Shown here: positions 55,800 through 64,000 of the stretch, piece after piece
Layout: each line of letters opens with the position of its first letter
How positions within the stretch are numbered: the first letter of the stretch is position 1
NCBI GenBank assembly: GCA_963693315.1
Contig: OY856186.1
Coordinates: forward strand, 370,910,850 to 370,974,849
Length of the DNA stretch: 64,000 nt
Reading direction: 5' to 3'
Origin: Diogma glabrata
Taxonomy: Eukaryota; Arthropoda; Insecta; Diptera; Cylindrotomidae
The notes under the pieces: model-generated
Database searches by the model: none
Seen by the model: the letters and a program-made list of their open reading frames with translations, nothing else
What the model was told of the DNA's origin: nothing
Program-made: the position numbers and the translations under genes

Positions 55800-57700
55800 G
55801 TTTCTGGAACTGTCATTCACAACTCTGCCCTAATTTTTTGTCGTAATAATTTTGGAAATTTTTTTAGTATATTTATTCTTTTTTTATTTTAGTATTTTAA
55901 ATGAAGTTTTGAATTTTAATATTTTAGTAATTTTAATATTTAGAGAACGTTGGTAATTTTAAGTTTTACAATTCTAAATTATTGTTTCAAGTTTTTGTAA
56001 GTTTAAGGCGTTTTTGGGTATTTTTGGTTTTTGTAAATTTTTAATATTTAACTATTTAAATTTGTGTATTTTTTTTTTGTTTGACTTTTTAGAATTTTCA
56101 ATTTATTTTGAATGTTTTGTATTTTCAGTAAATTATTTGTGATATAACATCACCCCGATGGAAAATCTCCAATCAAGAATAAAATAAGAACTGAATCTAA
56201 AAAATTATGGTGCAAATTATGAAACTTTTTGCACTCCATACAATTTTCGAGCGATCTAGTTTCGAACCAATGAGAAAATTTTAAACTTTAAAAAAGTTTA
56301 TCATTCTCATCACTAGATAAACTCTACCAAAAAATGTCAACGCTAATTAATATAAACCAAAAATTAGGCTACAACACTAGCGAAGTATATAAAAAATTTA
56401 CATAAATATATATTTAATAGATTCAGGTTTAGTCAATTAATTTCTCTGGTGATCACTGTTTTGTTATACTCTAGACATTCTAGTATTAAATAACAAACTC
56501 GTATCGGTGAGAAGAAGATGACTAGTCTTCACTTGTGTCTATTGACACATGATCAACAATTAATTCTTTTTAGATTCAGTTCTTATGTTTTGTATTTTTT
56601 TTTAGAAAATAATTTTGGAAAAATAAATTTTCAACATTTTTGTAAGATTTAATTTCTGGAATATTTTTTTTTTCAAATTATGGAATTTTTAATTTTTGAA
56701 TATTTTTTTAAATTTTAGAATATTTGCCAAATTTTAATTTTGATTTTTTGGTAATTTTAAGTTTTATTATTTTAAATAATTTTTATGAATTTTTTTTTGA
56801 AAGTATATTTTTGATTTTTGGCTTTTTCAGATGGTTGTAATTTTTTGGCTAATTTTTATTTAGATAAAATTTTTTTTCTGTATTTTTGAAATAAATTAAT
56901 TTTTATTTTTTTTTGTAAATTGGTTAATTTGTAAGTTTTATGTTTTCGGCATTTTAAATTTCTGTGTATAATATTTTTGTGTGGATTTGTTTATCTTTTT
57001 GTAGTTTTGAAAATTTTGTATATTTTTGATATAATTATTAAATTTTTTTGTTTTGTAACTTTTAAGTTTGTGTTAGTTTTTTTGTTTAACTAAATTTTGT
57101 TTAACTTTCGGTGAAAATATTTTTTTTAAATAATTTTGTATTTTTATTGAAATTTTTATATTTATGGTAATTTTTAATCGAATTTTTTTAAGTTTTAAAT
57201 TTCTTTGTTAGATAGTAACAACTAAATCACTGCCGAACTCAGCTACTGCGTCCAACTACCAACCTCCAACTCAAGTTTGTTTTATTGTTTTTTGTGAATT
57301 TCGTAATTTTTTTTGGAAGAAGTTTATTTTTATTTTAGATTGTTTGATTATGTTATTCAGACGTTATTGGTTTTTTGAAATTTGACTATAAATTTGGAAG
57401 TGCGCTTATTTTTGTTGATTTTTTTCCATAATTTCTTAAAAACTCTTAATTTTTTTGAATGCATAAATTTTATTGCAGTATTATCGATTGATAATTTTGA
57501 TTTTCACTTTTTTTGATTTTATTTTGAATTTTTTTTTGGTTTTTCTCAAATTTTCATATTGATATTTGTTTACCCTTGTTTTCTTTGTCAGTGTGTGACA
57601 TTAAATTCATCAATGTTTTTCCGAAGTCAAATTTAATTTTCGTATCCAAGTTTGTTATTTTTTTGTTAGACTTTCAATCCGTTTTCGCCTGACACATTCT
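55800..57700. other. T-rich non-coding tract
   Basis: Strong strand asymmetry with reiterated AATTTTAATATTTTAG and TTTTTAAATTTT text. It resembles 31292-31990 and, on the opposite strand, the A-rich CAAAATTC tracts of R1. It includes one relative of the 34-kb minisatellite unit (about 56340-56400). No gene seen. Confidence 0.45.
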
Positions 57701-57949
57701 TAGTCATTGTGGCTTCTTACCCTAACTTCTCCCTGGTCCATCGCAACGTATTTTGTAAAAAGTACGCTCTGAAAATGAACGATATGAACTTGTGCCCTGT
57801 GGTAATGTCTTTCATTTGAATCCTATTTTTTATTTGTGAATTTTAAAATATTGTTTTCTTTTCTTAAATTTTGATATTTTTTATATTTTTGTATTTTATT
57901 TTTGAATTTGTTTTTCTTTTTTGCATGAATTTTTGTATTTGTGTCTTAT

Positions 57950-58290
57950 TCTGTGGGTAAAAGGCAAGATGTCTTGTAAGTCCTGACGCGCAGACAACAT
58001 TTGTGTTTCGATGTGTGACTTGTTTTTGTATGTGTGTGGTTTTTTGGGCGGGAGCAAGATATCCTATAAGTCCTGACACCAGACAACATTTGGTTTTTGA
58101 ACTTCTTTGGTTCATTTTTGTTATATGTGGGCGAAAGGCAAGATTTTTGTAAGTCCTGATGCGCAGACAATTTATTTGTTTTATTTATATTTTTGTGGAT
58201 ATCAGTTGGTGAGTTGTTGTCCGGGGGCTAAAGGTATATTCGTAAGTCCTTGACACACCGACAACTTGTTTGAGTTTTTTTGTGTTTTTA
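57950..58290 (+). repeat. Tandem array of four units, about 80-92 bp
   Basis: Units share GGCAAGAT(G/A)T, GTAAGTCCTGA and CGCAGACAA blocks and begin at about 57955, 58046, 58126 and 58218. The open frames read on the minus strand (57864-58170) are translations of this array and not genes. Confidence 0.7.
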
Positions 58291-58956
58291 ATTTAAAACC
58301 GCAAAGGTAGAAAATGTCTTTCAGGCGTATTCTTAACCGGATTTACGATCCCGCGTACCTTGGGTGGAAAATCATGACTAGTGCGAGAGGGTCGTGAGTG
58401 GTGAAGTGACATTGTTCGGATCTTGTTGACCCCAAATGGTCATCCTCTCATGGTTATTTCACCACGTTTGCGAATTTTCAATGAGGTTATGATCCCCAAG
58501 TGGTAACACTCAAGTAATCTAACTGCCATATTCTTCGAAGGTTCTATTCGTTTTATTCGTTAAACCAATGGACGATAACAGGGAAACGTCAGTCGTTCGG
58601 ACCATTGGGACAAGCGTTCTCTCTACACCTATCCCAACCTCTTATTCTCAACACAAGGTGTTCCGGTGGTGTCTTTGGCTTTTCAGGAAACGGAGAGAGG
58701 AAAAATGGTGGCCCTTGGCTTTTTGAGTCAAAGCTAGACCGCCCATATTATCTGGTCATCTTTTGACTTCACCGAGGCAACCTTCCAAAATTCAATTTGA
58801 TTATTATATTAAATTATTTTTTGGCTTTGGATTTTTTGTTGTTGTTAGGAATTAGCAGGATTATTCTCCTGCCACCTATCGCAATGGTTTTCTAATTTCC
58901 TCCTCAAGTTTTTTTCTGATTGTTTAATTTTACTTTTAGTTTGAATTCGTTTTGTC
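58291..58956. other. Higher-GC unique stretch of unknown nature
   Basis: Base composition is noticeably less AT-rich than the surroundings, with short open readings on the plus strand from ATG 58315 (SFRRILNRIYDPAYLGWKIM) that soon hit stops. I do not recognise a family. It could be a decayed gag or leader of an LTR element. Confidence 0.35.
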
Positions 58957-59205
58957 TGACCCGGCTAGTTTAGTCAGTAGAACCTGAGAGTCTATCTCGG
59001 TCTATCGGCCGATCCCAGCTCGATTTAATTTTTTTATAATTCTCAGGATGAATGTGGTCAGCCAGACCTTCTCTTTTCGTCCTGCCCTGTAATGGTCAAG
59101 ATATCTATTTCAGTTGTACCTCCATTTGCCGTCCTCTTTAGCTATAGTTATATACTATAACATTATTCGAAAATATATGTCTATATTTTTCAACGAATTT
59201 TCAGC
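58957..59205 (+). mobile_element. tRNA-derived SINE, copy 2
   Basis: The head GACCCGGCTAGTTTAGTCAG, then TAGAACC, is a decayed box A and CCGATCCCAGCTCG a decayed box B. The body (ATTCTCAGGATGAATG, CTTTTCGTCCTGCCCTG, TGTAATGGTCAAGATAT, ATACTATAAC, TTTTTCAAC) matches copy 1 at 15343. It abuts the 3' side of a minus-strand LINE. Confidence 0.7.
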
Positions 59206-60660
59206 AACGACTTTTTTTGCTTCGCAATAGTTTATTTTCCCTGGTTTTGGGATAAATACTACTCTCACGTTTCTCCAGGCCTGTGGTACATAGCCGAGAG
59301 CTATGCAGGCCACGAAGATCTTAAAGAGCCTATCTCCTATTATGTCCAGACACTGTTGTATCCTAAAAGGCCCTATTCCATCTGGACCTGGAGATTTGTA
59401 TGGGTCAAAGGAGCCGATAGCCCAAGACAGAGCCTCGGGCGATACAACTTTTTTTGCTATTATCCAATCCATTCGGTTTGGTTTTTCCCTATTTTCCGCG
59501 ACTGTCCCCTGAGGAATTTCCCCAAGTACACAGCCAGGAAAATGGTGTTGAAACAGAGCTGTATAAGTTTTTTCATTTGAAGAAGTGAAAGTATCATTTG
59601 ATATTTTAATATTATCCAGTCTCGCTAAAGGATCCTTTTTAAGGACCCTCCTTAATTCAGCTCCTTTCTGTGATAGTCTCAACCGACTCACAGTACTTTT
59701 CATAAGACCTCTTTTTTGATTTACGAATAAGCCTTTTGAAAAGTTTCCTTGCTTCTCTGTACAGATCCAAATCAGCTTCATCACGAGTTTTCAATGCTCT
59801 GTTTGGAAGTTTCTTAGATCTTTGTCTGAGTTTATCAAGGTTTTTGTTCCACGAAACTGACTTGTGTGCACTACGTTGCCTCGTTTCTGGACACGAGCTC
59901 TCAAAAGCCCAGACTAACAGATCGTTGAGTTAGTCAACGGCCTGATTAATAGCCCGGACTTTAGAAATGCTTCCACTAGCCCGTTCCTCCTCTACAATGC
60001 CCCTGAAGCACACCCAATCCGTTTGTCTTGGATTCCGGTAGACGTGATCCTCGGCTGGGATCGCCTTTACAAGAAAGTTTATATATCTGTGATCGCTCAT
60101 GGATATATCCGTTGACACTCTCCAGTTCCTGATGTCTTCTAGAAGAGATCTGGAGTATAGAGTGATGTCTATGGTTTCTTGCCATCGGGAGTTAACAAAA
60201 GTGTGCTCTCCTCCGGAATTTAGAATTTCCAAATTAGTAGTAGCCAAGTACTCTAAAAGAGCCTGACCTCTGCTGTACTGCCCCAGCTTACGTGATGTGT
60301 ATTGGCGTCACAGCCGATTATGATATCCAGGTTTTATGCTTGGCATAGTCAACCACGCGCACCAATTCCTGCGTTGGCTGGGGACTAATGGAGTCGTACG
60401 GAAGATAGGCAGACACAATGAGTATTCGCCTTTTTCCGTAGCTGTTCCATAACTGAGCATTTCTACGGTTAAATCACCTGAGGATAACTCAGCCAGAAGA
60501 TGCATATCAAGACTTTGGTGTGATGCTATGCAGGTTCTGGTTTTTCAGGACCCCCTTTATACAGAATGTTCCAGCCCTTCAATGAAAGACCGGCTACTCT
60601 GTTTTTAATAATGTAGGGCTCTTGAATTATTAATATTTTACGCAAAGTTTAACTTTAATC
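59206..60660 (-). pseudogene. LINE (Jockey/R1/LOA group): APE endonuclease and RT N-terminus
   Basis: Minus strand from about 60640: LIIQEPYIIKNRVAGL (endonuclease QEP block), GWNILYKGGPEKP, then GCDANTHHVSWGST (about 60320), TTNLEILNSGGEHTFVNS, IDITLYS and MSDHRYINF (Ser-Asp-His block, about 60085). The linker has NRTRDEADLDLYRE-type text. RT: WAIGSFDPYKSPGPDGIGPF, then IALGYVPQAWRNVRVVFIPK and PGK (about 59240). The catalytic FADD region is absent because the element ends at the SINE. Frame breaks lie near 59780, 59930, 60270 and 60500. Truncation is at the 3' side, the reverse of normal LINE 5' truncation. Confidence 0.8.
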
Positions 60661-63102
60661 TTTCCTTGTCTCTAAATTTCTTAACGAATTTTGAGCCACC
60701 CTGTTTCAAAACTAGTGTAAAAATTAAAAAAACTATTATTAATTTGTTTCTTTTTTAACTTTTTTTTTTATTCGATTCTCCATCCATTATGTTGTGTTCT
60801 CTACCTGTTCGAATAAAATGTGACATTAAAAGTTTTAGAAAATCTAATCTCAGCTGACATTTTTATATCCAAAACAAATCTTTTATATCTCAATGTCGAC
60901 AATTAATCATAAGCCGAAGCATTAAAATCACAATAAAACAATGTAATCGCCGTACACTTTTAAGTCAACTATACGACTTTGTAATAATAGAATCAACATT
61001 TTGACCATTCGCCAAGTAATAAATAGCGATGGTGAAAAAAAAACTAATTTTGTGGATTGAAATAGTTTTAACTATAAATTTAGAATTTCATTTTGTTCCT
61101 AACGATTGATTACTATTCGCCGTGTGAGTCGTGCGTGAGTGATCTAAATGTTATTGGAATTTCTATCACTGCCATTTTGTGGTTAATGTTTTAAATATGG
61201 TTGACTGTAATAAAAAAAAATAAATAAACTAAAATAAAACAACAAGAATCAAAAGAAAATATTTGAAATTCCATTTTCATTGGGAAAATCAATTTCAAGT
61301 GGGAAATTAGCTTAATTGAGTTCTGTTTTTCAATGGTTTATTATTATAGTCCTTTTAGATTAGTTATTTTTATGATAGGAGAAATATTGGAATAACTTAT
61401 TATTGATTTTAAGAAAAATGTTTTATTTTATGAGAAAATTAGTCAGCAGAAAAAAGGAATGGATTCAAAGTAAGGGAGGTGACTTTACGTGTTATTTGAT
61501 TTCTAGAAAAATTTTCAGTAATTTATTCTGAAATCCATTTAAAACTTGAATTGACATTTGTTTTTTAAATTTACCCCAAAAAAAATCTAATATGTCTACA
61601 AAGCAATGTACGTACATATATTATGTCTATCCAAGTAAGAAGCATATTTTGTGTGTACGACATTTTTATTGCCAACTTATAAGTAAATTTTTGTTTTGTT
61701 AACTATAAAACTATAAAAATTCATTCTGATTTTGAAGTTTTATTTTTAAAGTTGGCAATAGTTTGTTTATTTTTTTTTTAAATTAAATGAATTAAATTAT
61801 TTTTATATAAATAACATTAACAAAAGAAAATTGCCAAATAAATAGATTTTAGCTTGAATTTATTTTGAATGAAGTTGAACTTGATTTTTTTTGTTTATTA
61901 ATTATTTTGAATAAATAAATATGAATCTATCTGTGACTAAACGCAATAATATATCCAAAACATATGTTTTTGTTGCGTTAGTGTTATATATTTTAAAAGC
62001 TGTTTCCCAACTTTCCTGGGAATATAATTGGTATGAATACAATCAAAAAGTTTATTAATACAATAACACTAGGGGATATGGGTCCGACTAGGGTCAGCGT
62101 TGAATCCCGAATCTTTCTCACAACCCACTACATCGACAATGACAACGAAACGTTTTTTGTGTTCTAGCTAAAATACATTTTACATATTATGCTTAATTTA
62201 TTCTTTTCAGATAATTCAGTTGTTTCAGTCAAATCGAACACGACTAATACGAAATATTTCTCTATAGCAGGCTAGTGTAAAAATCCCCTAAATTTTATTT
62301 CGTTTATTTTCGTTTTCAATTGATTGACAAATTGATTGAAGGTCTGTAGCCTGCTTATCTTGTTTTGCAAAGAAATAACAAATCAATTTTATGAATTGTT
62401 TCTTTAATTTCTAATCAATAGAAAATATAAATAAAAGTTAAGATGCAGAAGAAAGAAATCTTAAAATAATTTTTTTAAAATCTTTCTCTATGCATGAATT
62501 TCATTTTTAATTTTCCGAAAAAAAGAAAGTGAAAAATGAATTTAAGCACTGCTAAAATTTTTAAACAAATATTTTTTAAGCCTGAAATAAATAGAATCTA
62601 AAATAATACGTCTATCCAATCCGCAAGCAAAGCATAAACTAAATTGAAATTCGAAGAGAAAATATAAAATACTAAATATAAATTTAATAAATTTCGTTTA
62701 TGTTTCGTTTTTTATTTTTCTTCTTTACTTTTTAGTCGTTTTTTGTGTATTATATATATATGATTTACATTATTTTTCCGCTGACTAATTTCTCGGCTAC
62801 TCAACAAACGCCAGATTATTAACTGATGAACACGTTTATTACGCAACGTTTCGTACGTTGTGGTAATGAATTTGATGACTAAGAGTAAAGACAATTATAG
62901 AAACTGTATGTAACTATTGATTATATTAATGTATAGTAAATCTAGGTAATAAAAAAGTTCGCATTGCAAATGCTTTACAAAATAATGTTTCACAGTACAA
63001 AATATAATAAAAAAAATTCAGGCAAGTGCGAATATAATTGTGTATATAATATTTGAGAAAAAACAGTTTAGTATAGTTTCACGTTTATTTCAAATTATAA
63101 CT
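60661..63102. other. AT-rich DNA, no gene
   Basis: Nothing coding is supported. It includes a solo arm of the 43755 hairpin (62217-62242) and an adjacent inverted pair, TAGCAGGCTA at 62265 and TAGCCTGCT at 62347. Confidence 0.5.
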
Positions 63103-63485
63103 AGTAAAAAAATTTTAGTTTCGACTTAGCAAAATCCCTACACCCATGAATTTTTTTAAATTTTTCCTTTGGAAATTCGTAGATAAGGGGGGGACAAAAC
63201 AAAATTTACAGTTTTGAAAATATGTCGAAAATTGTGCTTTCAAAAATTACAAAAAAAACTGTTTTGCACTACAAAAAAAATCACCTTTCATATGACACAC
63301 CACATTGATCAAAAATAATTTTTTTTTTCAAAATTTCTACTTTAAACCCCCTGTAATGAAGATTTGAAATTATAACAACCAAAAAAAAAATTTTGTTTCG
63401 ATTTAGAAAAATCCCTGCACCCATGAATTTTTTAAAATTTTTTGTTTTGTAATGTTCGAAGTTAAGGAGAGGGACAAAAAAAACC
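63103..63485 (+). repeat. Two direct copies of a block of about 100 bp, 277 bp apart
   Basis: TAGTTTCGACTTAGCAAAAT, then CCCTACACCCATGAATTTTT and GGGGGGACAAAAC, at about 63115 recurs as TTGTTTCGATTTAGAAAAAT, then CCCTGCACCCATGAATTTTT, at about 63392. Non-coding. Confidence 0.65.
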
Positions 63486-63790
63486 ACCCGTTTTTTGTAA
63501 TAACTCAAAAACTAAGCAGTTGAAATTTCAATGAACATTTTTTTAAAATACTTCCATTTTTTTCGATTTTTCTAGACCAAACTCGATTCCTCAAAAAAAA
63601 CTTTTGTTTTACTATCTTCTTACCTATGTCAATAAAATATAGATAAAAATAAATATTTGATTTTTTTTTGTGTCATCAGGTGTGGGAAAACACATTTAAT
63701 AGAAGGTAGAAAATTTCAAGTTGATAGCACATATAGTTTGTGAGTAAATTGATTATGTAGAAATTCGGACGGACACCGAAGTCTCACCAA

Positions 63791-63829
63791 TAGGGTACCG
63801 TTTTTACTTTTTCAAAGTACGGAACCCTA
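63791..63829. repeat. Short hairpin with ACGGAACCCTA end
   Basis: TAGGGTACCGTTTTTACTTT pairs with AAAGTACGGAACCCTA. The ACGGAACCCTAAA motif is one I associate with ends of dispersed insect repeats, so this may mark the terminus of an element continuing beyond the window. Confidence 0.45.
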
Positions 63830-64000
63830 AAAATTGTCAAAATAAAACTGGTAGTACTGTGTTTTGTGTTTTTGCAACTTTTTCACAGATTTGAATCCTA
63901 AAATATGGCACTCTGCTCCTTTTTGAAATTTGCAATATTTATTCAGCAAAAATGTACCTACAGAGGATGAGTGTAGCGAAAACAAAATTTGACATAAAAT

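Noticed and set aside
57864..58170. Two overlapping minus-strand frames (83 and 74 residues)
   Set aside because: Both are readings of the GTAAGTCCTGA tandem array and repeat the same peptide out of phase.

Overview
The window looks like nuclear DNA of an arthropod, most likely an insect. It is very AT-rich and full of decayed transposable elements. I see no operons, bacterial-type genes, CRISPR arrays, rRNA genes or intact tRNA genes. Spliced introns, tRNA-derived SINEs, Ty3/gypsy and Ty1/copia elements, several LINE clades and many hairpin-type non-autonomous DNA elements all fit an insect. I cannot place it more precisely. No host gene can be called intact. The only candidate for a host-type gene is a Myb/SANT (zeste-like) coding sequence at 505-1967, and it is broken by frameshifts that mostly sit in homopolymers.

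Layout: 0.5-2.0 kb, Myb/SANT-like gene with two introns. 3.05-4.45, a DNA element with 23-bp terminal inverted repeats and a TA target duplication (pogo/Tc1-like). 4.6-6.0, copy A of a dispersed repeat I call R1 (other copies at 32.1, 35.1 and 51.6 kb). 6.69-9.45, a 2.75-kb foldback element whose arms hold about 325-bp sub-repeats. 9.6-10.2, two small hairpin elements. 11.1-15.2, a Ty3/gypsy element (gag, PR, RT, RNase H, IN), then a tRNA-derived SINE. 17.9-22.4, a Ty1/copia element whose middle 3 kb is inverted. 22.4-26.8, a second large foldback with a third hairpin element nested in it. 27.1-29.9, remnants of two LINEs and a SINE fragment. 30.4-31.2, a Transib-like element with CACAGTG ends and a 5-bp target duplication, sitting in what looks like an LTR that is followed by a tRNA-Lys primer binding site. 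32-35.9, R1 copies and a minisatellite of about 65 bp.

35,905-43,304 is the most interesting block. About 7.4 kb splits an R1 copy after a TAG trinucleotide. It carries inverted tandem arrays near both ends, a LINE lacking its 3' end, and a 3.2-kb pseudogene of a multi-domain protein. That protein combines a predicted XPG/FEN1/Asteroid-like PIN nuclease domain with a C-terminal cysteine-rich (CXC-like) domain. It belongs to a multi-copy arthropod/cnidarian family that I recognise but cannot name functionally.

43.3-47.7 holds hairpin elements and otherwise anonymous AT-rich DNA. 47.7-48.3 is an unidentified broken coding sequence. 48.9-50.8 is a second gypsy element with its polypurine tract and 3' LTR start. 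51.6-53.5 is R1 copy D and the C-terminus of an RTE-like LINE. 55.3-55.8 is another foldback. 55.8-58.3 is T-rich DNA ending in a tandem array. 59.0-60.7 is a SINE next to a minus-strand LINE with endonuclease and RT. 60.7-64.0 is mostly anonymous. The coding pieces belong to independent, mostly dead mobile elements nested in one another; they do not form a pathway.
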